Assembly: GCA_035508795.1 (NCBI GenBank)
Contig: DATJMJ010000081.1
Coordinates: 1 to 15,574, forward strand
Length of the DNA stretch: 15,574 nt
Source: DATJMJ01 sp035508795
GTDB lineage: Bacteria > Actinomycetota > Acidimicrobiia > Acidimicrobiales > Palsa-688
Direction: 5' to 3'
Below the pieces are notes generated by a model. It had not been told where the DNA came from. It made no database searches and was given only the letters and a program-made list of their open reading frames with translations. This document shows, piece by piece, positions 1 to 6,735 of this stretch; positions within the stretch are counted from its first letter, which is position 1; the number at the start of each line of letters is the position of its first letter. Both the position numbers and the translations under genes were made by a program.

Positions 1-510
1 GCCTCGCAGCGCCGGCCCCCCACCGGGCCAGGTGCCGGGCCCGCCAGCCAAACCACTAAAGCGCTGCCCAACACCGGAGCGTTGAAAGCGATGGGGCCCA
101 CGACTGCCTTCAAGCTCCTCGCGGGCGCTGTAGCCGCCGCCCAGGAGGCCACGTCGGGGGCGGCGTCGCAAGCTTGCGCCACGCAGCCGCCGGCTACCGC
201 TCGCCGCCAGGCCCTCCTTGGCACTATCTCGGCCGCCCAGAAGCGGCAGCTCTCGGTGCTCGGGCTGCTCGGGGGCGACAAGGCCGGCCTGGCCAAGATC
301 TCCGGTGGTCCCCGGCTCGTGGGATTGCTGACCCAGGACGCCGCGCTGTCGGCCCGGGTCGACGCCGACTACTACTCGTGGGTCGAGGACCTGCAGGCGA
401 CGGGTTGCTACAGCGCCCCCGACAACGACTTCCACTACATCGAAGCGACCCGTGGCGAGGCCGAGCTCAGCCGTGCCCAGCTGCGCATCTCGGCCCTCTC
501 GGGACGGTAG
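1..510 (+). CDS. 3' part of an unrecognised protein
   Basis: The reading frame is open from the first base of the window to a TAG at 508-510, so this is probably the C-terminal part of a longer gene. In-frame TTG (82) and ATG (91) codons exist, but neither has a ribosome site or a promoter-like hexamer close upstream. The first 25 or so residues are a Pro/Gly/Thr-rich linker. Then come an alanine-rich helix (LLAGAVAAAQEA), a second helical stretch (RRQALLGTISAAQKRQLSVL), and a C-terminal part with aromatic residues (DYYSWVEDL, DFHYIEATRGEAEL) that could form another helix. Two cysteines lie in the visible part (in ASQACATQ and TGCYSAP). I recognise no family. A flexible linker followed by helices would suit a secreted or surface protein, but no signal peptide is visible because the N-terminus is missing. 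Confidence 0.55.
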   Translation, partial: ASQRRPPTGPGAGPASQTTKALPNTGALKAMGPTTAFKLLAGAVAAAQEATSGAASQACATQPPATARRQALLGTISAAQKRQLSVLGLLGGDKAGLAKISGGPRLVGLLTQDAALSARVDADYYSWVEDLQATGCYSAPDNDFHYIEATRGEAELSRAQLRISALSGR

Positions 511-569
511 CGAGGGCGGCGTTAAATCTAATGAAAAACACCGAGAACTCCGCTCAGGACATAAACGGA

Positions 570-582
570 TAAGATCAGCCTC
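570..582 (+). promoter_or_regulatory. -10 element of a probable leaderless promoter for the HTH gene
   Basis: TAAGAT at 570-575 lies 7 nt before the GTG at 583, and no Shine-Dalgarno sequence intervenes. The 60 bases from 521 to 580 are about 42 % GC by hand count, much lower than the surrounding coding DNA. No good -35 hexamer is visible at 16-18 bp spacing. A transcript would start at or next to the start codon. Confidence 0.5.
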
Positions 583-903
583 GTGACTGAGCCCATCGAG
601 TGGATCGGCACGCCCGAAGCATGCGCACGGCTGGGTGTAACCCTGCGCACGCTCTACAGGTTCATCGACGAAGGGCAGCTACCTGCCTACAAGATGGGCC
701 GCGTGATCCGTCTTCAGGCTCACGAGGTGGACGCCTTCATAGAGGGCGCCCGGATCGTCCCCGGCACCCTGGAGCACCTCTACCCGGACCCTCGCGGGCA
801 GGCGTCGAGGGTCGGGCACGAGACCGAAGAGGGGACCGGCCCGACCGCCCGGCCAGGCAAGGCAGCCGATGAGCCCCCGGACGAGCCGTCGGAGGAGCTG
901 TGA
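583..903 (+). CDS. Excisionase/AlpA-type helix-turn-helix DNA-binding protein
   Basis: This is a 106-residue protein with a MerR-like winged helix of the excisionase (HTH_17) type at residues 6-55. WIGTPEACARLGVT and LRTLYRFIDEGQLP form the helix-turn-helix, AYKMGRVIRLQAHEV forms the wing, and DAFIE closes the domain. The segment after it (RIVPGTLEHLYPD) looks conserved, and the last 35 residues are an acidic, Pro-rich disordered tail. Despite the family name there is no integrase nearby. Chromosomal single-domain members in actinobacteria, such as BldC, are transcription regulators, so a regulatory role is more likely than excision. The GTG start is chosen because of the -10 hexamer 7 nt upstream and because the domain begins at once. 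The stop overlaps the start of the HIT gene by 4 bp (GTGA), so the two are probably co-transcribed and translationally coupled. Confidence 0.85.
   Translation: MTEPIEWIGTPEACARLGVTLRTLYRFIDEGQLPAYKMGRVIRLQAHEVDAFIEGARIVPGTLEHLYPDPRGQASRVGHETEEGTGPTARPGKAADEPPDEPSEEL
891..902 (+). promoter_or_regulatory. Shine-Dalgarno site deciding the HIT gene start
   Basis: GGAGG at 891-895 lies 4 nt before the GTG at 900, inside the end of the HTH gene. It is one of the few good Shine-Dalgarno sites in the window, and it supports translation restart within the overlapping GTGA. Confidence 0.65.
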
Positions 904-1262
904 GCGGGGCCGGTGGCGACGGGCGGTGCGAGTTCTGCCGGATCGTGAACGGCGAAGTGGCGGCACACGAGCTGTACTCGGGCCCTAACGCTTACGCGTT
1001 CCGGGACCTGCACCCCGTGGCACCTGTGCACGTGCTGGTCGTGCCCCGCGAGCACATCGCCGACGCCTCCGAGCTTGCCCTCCACCATGGCGAAGTGCTG
1101 GCCGAGATGGCTGTCGCCGCCCGGGAGGTCGCCGAGCTCGAAGGCGTCGCCAGGAGCGGCTACCGCCTCGTTTTCAACGTCGGCCCGAACTCGGGGTCCC
1201 AGGTCGCGCACCTGCACATGCACGTCATCGGCGGGAGGAAGATGAGCTGGCCACCGGGTTGA
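900..1262 (+). CDS. HIT-family (histidine triad) nucleotide hydrolase
   Basis: This 120-residue protein matches the usual length of HinT-like proteins, which hydrolyse nucleoside phosphoramidates and adenylated compounds in the cytoplasm. The catalytic triad motif HxHxH is present as HLHMHVIGG near residues 107-115. An N-terminal CEFC followed by RIVNGEVAAHELY is the typical HinT opening, and the second half of a zinc-type site is less clear. The middle part (AFRDLHPVAPVHVLVVPREHI) is also characteristic. The GTG start is fixed by a strong GGAGG and by the 4-bp overlap with the HTH gene. Whether the upstream regulator controls this enzyme or is merely co-transcribed cannot be told. The exact substrate is unknown, as for most bacterial members. 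Confidence 0.93.
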   Translation: MSGAGGDGRCEFCRIVNGEVAAHELYSGPNAYAFRDLHPVAPVHVLVVPREHIADASELALHHGEVLAEMAVAAREVAELEGVARSGYRLVFNVGPNSGSQVAHLHMHVIGGRKMSWPPG

Positions 1263-1336
1263 GCAAGCTCGATGAGCAGGGCTTTCAGCGCGACTAAGCG
1301 CCGCTCGCAGGGGGATTTCGGGCTCGAGGCCACCTG

Positions 1337-1369
1337 TTTCACAAAAGTTGCGCGGCAGTCTTCTAGTCT
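1337..1369 (+). promoter_or_regulatory. Possible phoH promoter
   Basis: TAGTCT at 1364-1369 could be a -10 element ahead of the GTG at 1382. TTTCAC at 1337-1342 resembles a -35 element, but the 21-bp spacer is too long to be convincing. Transcription would start around 1376, leaving only about 6 nt of leader. No Shine-Dalgarno sequence precedes the GTG. Confidence 0.3.
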
Positions 1370-1381
1370 GGGTCCACACAA

Positions 1382-2362
1382 GTGCCCGTAACTGTCACAG
1401 TCCCAAACCACCTCATGGCCGGCTTGGTCGGCCCCCTCAACGAGAACCTGCGGTCCGTCCAGGACGCCTTCGGCGGGGCCCGGATCATCGCCCGGGGCAA
1501 CGAGTTCAATATCGACGGAGACGACGCCGCCATCGTCGCGCGCCTCGTCGAAGAACTGCGAGGCCTGCTCGAGCGCGGCCAGGTGGTGGACCCCGGCGTC
1601 GTCGCCCGTACGATCGACATCCTGCGCGCCGACGAAAGGCCGTCGGAGGTGCTCACCGCCGAAATCCTCCGCTCGGCCCGAGGGCGCTCGGTAAGGCCAA
1701 AATCAAGCGGGCAAAAGCGTTACGTGGACGCGATCGTGGACAACATCGTCACGTTCGGCATCGGGCCGGCGGGCACGGGCAAGAGCTACCTCGCCGTCGC
1801 CCTGGCGGTCCAGGCACTCCAGGCCAAAACGGTCGAGCGCATCATCATGACCCGGCCCGCTGTCGAGGCAGGGGAACGATTGGGGTTCCTGCCTGGGGAC
1901 CTGATGGCGAAGATCGACCCGTACCTGAGGCCGCTTTACGACGCCCTCTACGACATGCTCGGCACGGACGGCGCAAGGCGCCTGCTCGACAACGGGACCG
2001 TGGAGGTCGCCCCCCTCGCCTACATGCGCGGCCGCACGCTCAACCGCAGCTTCATCATCCTCGACGAGGCGCAGAACGCTACACCCGAACAATTGAAAAT
2101 GTTCCTGACCCGGATCGGTTTTGGCTCAAAGGTGGTCGTCAACGGCGACGTCACCCAGGTCGACCTCCCCGGCGGGCGCTCGGGCCTCGCTGACCTCGAC
2201 CGCGTGCTCAACGGGATAGAGGGCATAGAGTTCGTCCGCCTAGGGAGCCGCGATGTTGTGCGCCACAGGATCGTGGCCGACATCGTCTCGGCGTACGACG
2301 CGTACGAGTCGGCCGGCCGGGCGGGCGAGGCGCAGCCGCGTGCCGGCGCCCGGGACAGCTGA
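1382..2362 (+). CDS. phoH: PhoH-like P-loop ATPase
   Basis: This 326-residue protein has the length and layout of bacterial PhoH/YbeZ proteins, cytoplasmic ATPases linked to RNA metabolism. The N-terminal region (1-105) has a KH-like character (NEFNIDGDDAAIVARLVEEL). The ATPase core follows: Walker A GPAGTGKSY at 128-136, the conserved IIMTRPAVEAGERLGFLPG at about 154-172, Walker B IILDEAQN at 225-232, and NGDVTQVDLP near 254-263. The last 25 residues are a Gly/Ala/Arg-rich tail. ybeY starts 6 bp after the stop, and PhoH-YbeY pairs are a widely conserved functional unit in rRNA maturation and quality control. The GTG start lacks a Shine-Dalgarno sequence. An alternative start would be the ATG at codon 12. 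Confidence 0.95.
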   Translation: MPVTVTVPNHLMAGLVGPLNENLRSVQDAFGGARIIARGNEFNIDGDDAAIVARLVEELRGLLERGQVVDPGVVARTIDILRADERPSEVLTAEILRSARGRSVRPKSSGQKRYVDAIVDNIVTFGIGPAGTGKSYLAVALAVQALQAKTVERIIMTRPAVEAGERLGFLPGDLMAKIDPYLRPLYDALYDMLGTDGARRLLDNGTVEVAPLAYMRGRTLNRSFIILDEAQNATPEQLKMFLTRIGFGSKVVVNGDVTQVDLPGGRSGLADLDRVLNGIEGIEFVRLGSRDVVRHRIVADIVSAYDAYESAGRAGEAQPRAGARDS

Positions 2363-2368
2363 GCTGCG

Positions 2369-3034
2369 ATGGCCGTGGACGTCTTTGCTGCCGACGAGCA
2401 GACTGACCACCCCGTAGACACCTTGCGCTGGGCGCGCCTCGCCGAGGCGGTCCTCGAACAAGAGGACTTGGGCGGCGACGCCGAGCTCTCAGTCCTTTTC
2501 GTCGACGAGAGCTCCATCGCCGAGCTCAATTCGCGTTTTCTCGGCAAAGAAGGCCCTACCGACGTCCTCGCTTTCCCTATCGACGAGGAGCCTGTCGAAA
2601 GCGGGCGGTCGCCCGACTCGGGAGGGACAGGCCCCGGGATGCCCTCGGAACCCGAGGACGTACCTGTCCTTTTGGGCGACATCGTGATCTGCCCGGCGGT
2701 CGCTGCTCGCAACGCGCCCGAGCATGCAGGTAATTATGACGACGAACTGGCACTGCTTGTCGTCCACGGGTTGCTCCACCTGATGGGGATGGACCACGAC
2801 GACGACGAAGAGGCTGAGGAAATGGAGGCAAAGGAGCGGGAACTGCTCGCGCGCCACTATTCGCCGCTGCGCCCTGAGACCTGGGGGCCGGTCAGGGAGG
2901 CGCAGTCGGGAGGAGGCCCCTTGGCGGCGGCCGAGGCCGGAGCGGGAGCGGGAGCGGCAGCCGGGCCGGCACCCCAAGCCGCACCCGAAGCCGGGGCCGA
3001 AGCTGGCGGAGAAGGCTCTCCCAGCCAGGGATAA
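2369..3034 (+). CDS. ybeY: Endoribonuclease YbeY (16S rRNA maturation)
   Basis: YbeY is a single-zinc endoribonuclease acting in 16S rRNA 3' processing and 70S ribosome quality control. The signature motif HGLLHLMGMDH provides the three metal-binding histidines (His133, His137, His143). The upstream strands are also recognisable: LNSRFLGKEGPTDVLAFP at about 53-70 and LLGDIVICPAVA at 101-112. At 221 residues the protein is longer than the typical 150-170. The excess lies in a Gly/Ser/Pro-rich insert at about 73-97 and in a 40-residue Ala/Gly/Glu/Pro tail after residue 180, encoded by short GGAGCG and GCCGAAGCC-like repeats. The start codon follows the phoH stop by 6 nt and has no clear Shine-Dalgarno sequence, so translation probably depends on coupling. 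Confidence 0.95.
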   Translation: MAVDVFAADEQTDHPVDTLRWARLAEAVLEQEDLGGDAELSVLFVDESSIAELNSRFLGKEGPTDVLAFPIDEEPVESGRSPDSGGTGPGMPSEPEDVPVLLGDIVICPAVAARNAPEHAGNYDDELALLVVHGLLHLMGMDHDDDEEAEEMEAKERELLARHYSPLRPETWGPVREAQSGGGPLAAAEAGAGAGAAAGPAPQAAPEAGAEAGGEGSPSQG

Positions 3035-3036
3035 TT

Positions 3037-4377
3037 GTGCTAGCCGCAAGCCGCCTTGGAGCGGGAGCCACGGCAAGTTTCTCGGGCACCGACACGGTGC
3101 TCGTAGTTGTTGCCGTCGTGCTCATACTGTCCTCCGCCCTTTTCGCTCTTTCCGAGACTGCCCTCACCCGGATGTCGAAGGTGAAGGCAATGGCTCTCGT
3201 CGAAGGAAAAAGGCGAGGGGCTACCTCGCTTCTCCGGTTGGTGGAGCATCCCGAGCGCACGCTGCCGGTCGTCTTGTTCGCGCTCCAGATATGCACCCTC
3301 GTTGCCGCCACCATGGTCGGGGTCGTCTCGGACCGGGTTTTCGGGCCGTGGGGCGTGGTAGTTGCGACCGCCTTCGAAATAGTCGTCATATTCGTGTTCG
3401 CCGAACTGGCGCCCAAGATCTGGGCGGTGCAGCACTCCGAGCGGGCGGCCCTCTTCATGGCCCCTTTCGTGGTCGGGCTGGTCACTTTCCCGCCGATGAG
3501 GTGGGCGACGCACGGCCTCATCAAGGTGGCCAACCTCGTGCTGCCCGGGAAAGGCTTGAAGGAAGGCCCTTACGTCACCGAGGACGAACTGCTCGCCATG
3601 GCCGATACCGCAGCGGAGGAAGAGGTGATCGAGCGGGAAGAACGCAAATTGATCCACTCCATCATCGATTTCGGCGACACCGTGGCCCGCGAGGTGATGG
3701 TCCCGAGGCCGGACATGGTGGCGGTGCCCTCGACGGCATCGGTGAGGGACACGGCGAATGCCGCCGCCTCGGCGGGCTTCAGCAGGATCCCGGTGTACGG
3801 CCAGGGGATCGACGACATCGTGGGGATCGCGTACGTGAAGGACTTGATGCGAGCCGAGCGTGAAGGCTTGCTCGACAACCCGGTGACCGAGGTCGTGCGC
3901 CAGCCGCAGTTCGTGCCGGACAGCAAGCGGATCGCAGAAGTGATGCGCGAGATGCAAGCAGGCAAGTTCCATCTGGCGATAGTCGTCGACGAGTACGGGG
4001 GGACGGCGGGGCTCATCACGCTCGAGGACGTCATCGAGGAGCTCGTGGGCGAGATCTCCGACGAGTACGACGTCGACCGGCCGCGGGTCGAGTACCTGGA
4101 CGACGGCCACTTGAGAGCCGACGGTGCCCTCTCGATCGACGAGGTCAACGAACTCGGGAATTTCGAGCTTCCCGAGGGGGACTGGGACACGGTGGGAGGC
4201 CTTGTCTACAGCCTGCTCGGCCACGTACCGGTGGAAGGCGAATCCGTTGCCGTCAACGGGTACCGGCTTGTGGCCGACAAAGTCAACCGCCGCAGGATCA
4301 CGAGCGTGCTGATCGTGCCCGAGGCCGCCCAGCCTGCCGCCCCGGCGACGGGCACCGAAGATCGCGCGGGGGGGTAG
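3037..4377 (+). CDS. CorC/CNNM-type membrane protein with DUF21 and CBS domains
   Basis: This 446-residue protein has the full CNNM architecture. A DUF21 membrane domain with about four hydrophobic segments (about 20-38, 77-97, 105-124 and 138-155) contains the family motifs ALSETALTRMSKVKA and FAELAPKIWAVQ. A linker with an acidic stretch (TEDELLAMADTAAEEEVIE) follows, then two CBS motifs (about 220-271 and 287-338; the second contains IVVDEYGGTAGLITLEDVIEELVGEI without interruption). A CorC_HlyC transporter-associated domain (about 347-427, with GDWDTVGGLVYSLLGHVP) completes it. Family members are implicated in Mg2+/Co2+ efflux with nucleotide-sensing CBS domains. The older 'hemolysin' label is not supported by mechanism. 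The GTG start is 2 nt after the ybeY stop, with a weak AGGG 6 nt upstream. The order phoH-ybeY-corC is common in bacteria. The era gene, which often follows, is absent here. Confidence 0.93.
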   Translation: MLAASRLGAGATASFSGTDTVLVVVAVVLILSSALFALSETALTRMSKVKAMALVEGKRRGATSLLRLVEHPERTLPVVLFALQICTLVAATMVGVVSDRVFGPWGVVVATAFEIVVIFVFAELAPKIWAVQHSERAALFMAPFVVGLVTFPPMRWATHGLIKVANLVLPGKGLKEGPYVTEDELLAMADTAAEEEVIEREERKLIHSIIDFGDTVAREVMVPRPDMVAVPSTASVRDTANAAASAGFSRIPVYGQGIDDIVGIAYVKDLMRAEREGLLDNPVTEVVRQPQFVPDSKRIAEVMREMQAGKFHLAIVVDEYGGTAGLITLEDVIEELVGEISDEYDVDRPRVEYLDDGHLRADGALSIDEVNELGNFELPEGDWDTVGGLVYSLLGHVPVEGESVAVNGYRLVADKVNRRRITSVLIVPEAAQPAAPATGTEDRAGG

Positions 4378-4410
4378 CGCCGTCGCAGTTAGTGCCGCCG
4401 TCGCAAGGCG

Positions 4411-5067
4411 ATGACCCCGAGCCCGGTCTACGTCGAAACAGGGGCAAAGCGTGCCTTCGCCTGCAGCCTGGCGTGGCCCGGGCTCGCCCGCGTCGCCAAG
4501 ACCGAGCAGGACGCTCTCGCCATGCTCAGCTCCTACCTGCCCCGCTACGCCGATGTTGCCGCCCGGGCGTCCGTTGCTTTCTATCCCGGGCAAGAGTGGG
4601 AGGTCGTCGAGCGGGTACCCACTCGCTCGGGAGGTGCCGATTTCGGCGTCCCGACGGCCCTCCTAGACAGCGACTCGGCACCGCTGGCTCGGGGCGAGGC
4701 CAAGCGGACCGCGGCTCTGCTCGGGGCGGCCTGGTCGATCTTCGACGAAGCCGCCGCTCGGTCGCTCCCGGCGTTGCGCAAAGGCCCCCGCGGCGGGGGC
4801 CGGGACAGGGATGCGATCGTCGCCCACGTAAGCGGCGCCGAGCAGATGTTCGCCGGCAGGATCGGCCTGAAGCTGCCGGTCCCGGCCCCGGGCGACGTAA
4901 GTGCCGTGGCGTCCAACCGCGACTCCCTCCTCGCTTGGTGCCGCTCGGGCAAGGTCCTTCCCACCGCCAAACCGGGCTGGCCGCCGCGCTACGCCTCCAG
5001 GCGCTTGATCTGGCATGTCCTCGACCACGCGTGGGAGATAGAGGACCGCCAACCGCCCCGGCAGTAG
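4411..5067 (+). CDS. Unclassified protein with HicB-like N-terminus and DinB-like C-terminus
   Basis: This 218-residue cytoplasmic protein has two visible parts. Residues 5-50 (YVETGAKRAFACSLAWPGLARVA, then TEQDALAMLSSYLPRYADVA) resemble the HicB-type fold, in which a strand-WPG-strand unit precedes a helix after a T-E-x-x-A segment. A middle block (TRSGGADFGVPTALLDSD, 71-88) looks conserved. Residues about 98-215 look like a four-helix DinB/mycothiol-dependent-hydrolase type bundle, with possible metal ligands His139 (VAHVSGAEQMF), His202 and His206 (WHVLDHAWEIEDR). I infer both similarities from motif shape only. It starts 33 nt after corC with only AAGGCG near the ATG. Its TAG stop is part of the -10 hexamer of uppS. 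The enzymatic role, if any, is unknown. Confidence 0.8.
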   Translation: MTPSPVYVETGAKRAFACSLAWPGLARVAKTEQDALAMLSSYLPRYADVAARASVAFYPGQEWEVVERVPTRSGGADFGVPTALLDSDSAPLARGEAKRTAALLGAAWSIFDEAAARSLPALRKGPRGGGRDRDAIVAHVSGAEQMFAGRIGLKLPVPAPGDVSAVASNRDSLLAWCRSGKVLPTAKPGWPPRYASRRLIWHVLDHAWEIEDRQPPRQ

Positions 5068-5076
5068 CTTTCAAGC
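5065..5076 (+). promoter_or_regulatory. -10 element of a probable leaderless uppS promoter
   Basis: TAGCTT at 5065-5070 is followed by 6 nt and then the GTG at 5077. The first three bases are the stop codon of the preceding gene. There is no Shine-Dalgarno sequence and no clear -35. The spacing supports the GTG at 5077 rather than the ATG at 5086 as the start. Confidence 0.5.
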
Positions 5077-5844
5077 GTGGACGTTATGGCAGCCATATCC
5101 GGGCCCGACCTGGACCCGAAGAGGATCCCGCGCCATGTGGCCTGCGTGATGGACGGCAACGGCCGCTGGGCGACAAAACGGGGGCTGCCGCGCACCGAAG
5201 GCCACAAGGCCGGTGAGGAGGCCCTGCTCGACGCTGCCAAGGGTGCGCTCGAGCTCGGCATCGAATGGTTCACGGTGTACGCATTTTCGACCGAGAACTG
5301 GAAACGGCCCCACGACGAGGTCCGTTTCCTCCTGAGCGTCATCGCCGACGACCTCCTCACCCGGCGGCGTGACGAGCTGCATGCTCTTGGGGTCCGCATC
5401 CGCTTCGCAGGCAGGCGGGACTGGCGGGTGCCGAGGTCGGTGCTGCGCCGGATGGACGACACGACCGAGCTCACCCGGCGCAACCGCTCGATGACCCTCA
5501 CGGTGGCGTTCAACTACGGCGGCCGCGCAGAAATAGTGGACGCGGTGCGGGCCATGATCGCCCGTGGCGTGAAAGCCGACCAGGTGGACGAGCGCATGCT
5601 CCACCGGCACCTCTACGAGCCCGAGATGCCCGACCCGGACCTGTTCATCAGGACTTCGGGGGAGTACCGCATCTCCAACTTCTTGCTCTGGGAGATCGCG
5701 TACAGCGAGCTCGTCTTCATGGACGTGCTCTGGCCCGACTTCCGCCGCGAGCACCTGCGCCAAGCGGTCTGGGAGTACCAGCAGCGCGAGCGCCGTTTCG
5801 GCCTCACCGCCGGCCAGCGCGACGAGGGCGGCCTGCCCTCCTGA
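5077..5844 (+). CDS. uppS: Isoprenyl (undecaprenyl/decaprenyl) diphosphate synthase, cis type
   Basis: This is a cis-prenyltransferase that adds isopentenyl diphosphate units to make the polyprenyl carrier lipid of cell-wall synthesis, at the membrane face. Family motifs are complete over 255 residues. The catalytic Asp26 lies in CVMDGNGRWA, followed by GH at 42-43. YAFSTENWKRP is at 68-78, FNYGGRAEI at 145-153, and the diphosphate-binding RTSGEYRISNFLLWE is at 192-206. The E. coli enzyme has Gln where this one has Tyr (SGEYR), a common variation. Product length (C50, C55 or a shorter Z,E-farnesyl product) cannot be read from sequence by eye. The gene is 9 nt after its neighbour's stop but has its own promoter-like hexamer, and recO follows after 69 nt. 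Confidence 0.95.
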   Translation: MDVMAAISGPDLDPKRIPRHVACVMDGNGRWATKRGLPRTEGHKAGEEALLDAAKGALELGIEWFTVYAFSTENWKRPHDEVRFLLSVIADDLLTRRRDELHALGVRIRFAGRRDWRVPRSVLRRMDDTTELTRRNRSMTLTVAFNYGGRAEIVDAVRAMIARGVKADQVDERMLHRHLYEPEMPDPDLFIRTSGEYRISNFLLWEIAYSELVFMDVLWPDFRREHLRQAVWEYQQRERRFGLTAGQRDEGGLPS

Positions 5845-5902
5845 AGCCCGGCTCTCACTGCTTGGGCCATTCCCGTCACTCGGCGCCCCGGGCGTGCGAA
5901 GA

Positions 5903-5913
5903 TAACTACACGC
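5903..5913 (+). promoter_or_regulatory. -10-like element immediately before recO
   Basis: TAACTA at 5903-5908 lies 5 nt before the ATG at 5914. It departs from the TAnnnT pattern at its last base. No Shine-Dalgarno sequence precedes the ATG, so a leaderless transcript is likely. Confidence 0.4.
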
Positions 5914-6639
5914 ATGTCGCTATACCGTGACCGTGGGGTAGTCCTGCGGACTTACAAGCTCGGCGAAGCCGACCGGATCATCGTGCTGCTCACGGTCGGG
6001 CACGGCAAGGTGAGGGCGGTCGCAAAGGGGGTCCGGCGCACCAAGAGCAGGATCGGTGGCCGGCTCGAACCGTTGAGCAACGTCGAACTGCTCCTTTACG
6101 AGGGCCGCGAGCTCGACACCGTGAGCCAGGCCGAGGTAATCGAGCCGTGGCGGGCTCTCCACGAGGACCTGAGCCGGCTGGCGCAAGGCCTGGCAATGGC
6201 CGAGGCCACCGAACAAGTGGCCCAGGAACGGGAGCCGTCAGCGCCGCTCTACCAGATGCTCGTCGGGGCGCTGCGCACCCTGGTGGAAAACCCGGGACCT
6301 CTTGTGGTTGCGTCGTTTTACTGGAAACTCCTTTCCCTCGACGGGGCGGGCCCGATGCTCGACGCGTGCGCCCGTTGCGGGGATGAGCCGCCGGCAAAAG
6401 AACTCGTAGCTTTCGATATCGCCGAAGGTGGTGCCCTGTGCCGCGACTGCCGGCGTGGCAACGGGATCAGCCCGGCGGCGCTAGAGCTCATCGGCTGGAT
6501 CCTCGGCGGCCGCCTCGTGAAGGCCCTCCAGATGCCGGCCAGCTCGATGACCGCCGAGGTGGCCCACCTCGCAACCGTTTCGCTCGAGCACCATCTCGAG
6601 AGGCGGCTCCGGGCGCTCCAAGTCCTGCAAGCAACCTGA
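5914..6639 (+). CDS. recO: DNA repair protein RecO
   Basis: RecO anneals single strands and helps load RecA in the RecFOR gap-repair pathway. The 241 residues match the family length. An N-terminal OB-fold starts typically (SLYRDRGVVLRTYKLGEADRI, read in two parts: residues 2-12 and 13-22) and continues with VRAVAKGVRRTKSRIGGRLEPL. A helical region follows, then a zinc-finger with Cys152 and Cys155 (CARC) and Cys176 and Cys179 (CRDC), all four ligands present. The C-terminal helices contain HHLERRLRALQVL. The ATG at 5914 is supported by the family start and by the hexamer 5 nt upstream. A hairpin follows the stop within 5 nt. Confidence 0.95.
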   Translation: MSLYRDRGVVLRTYKLGEADRIIVLLTVGHGKVRAVAKGVRRTKSRIGGRLEPLSNVELLLYEGRELDTVSQAEVIEPWRALHEDLSRLAQGLAMAEATEQVAQEREPSAPLYQMLVGALRTLVENPGPLVVASFYWKLLSLDGAGPMLDACARCGDEPPAKELVAFDIAEGGALCRDCRRGNGISPAALELIGWILGGRLVKALQMPASSMTAEVAHLATVSLEHHLERRLRALQVLQAT

Positions 6640-6643
6640 GGTT

Positions 6644-6682
6644 CCTGCGGCCGGGCAGGTTAGGGGCCGGGCCAACGGCCCC
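6644..6682 (+). terminator. Two consecutive hairpins after recO, possible terminator
   Basis: CCTGC (6644-6648) pairs with GCAGG (6655-6659) over a 6-nt loop. GGGGCC (6663-6668) pairs with GGCCCC (6677-6682) over an 8-nt loop. They begin 5 nt after the recO stop and lie upstream of the separate glyS promoter. No T-tract follows, so factor-independent termination is uncertain. Confidence 0.35.
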
Positions 6683-6722
6683 GACCACGGGCGCCGGGCG
6701 GCCACCTGCGACTTCAGCCGAC

Positions 6723-6735
6723 TAGCCTTCCCCCA
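6723..6735 (+). promoter_or_regulatory. -10 element of a probable leaderless glyS promoter
   Basis: TAGCCT at 6723-6728 is followed by 7 nt and the ATG at 6736, with no Shine-Dalgarno sequence. The same hexamer precedes the tRNA-Asn gene. A -35 element is not recognisable. Confidence 0.5.

Noticed and set aside
583..903. Phage excisionase marking a prophage
   Set aside because: No integrase, attachment repeat or phage gene is nearby, and the gene is coupled to a HIT housekeeping gene, so a chromosomal regulator is more likely.
3040..4593. Minus-strand 517-codon frame opposite the CorC-type gene
   Set aside because: The plus strand encodes a full DUF21-CBS-CorC protein. The minus frame is His/Asp/Arg-rich without motifs, as expected of an antisense frame in GC-rich DNA.
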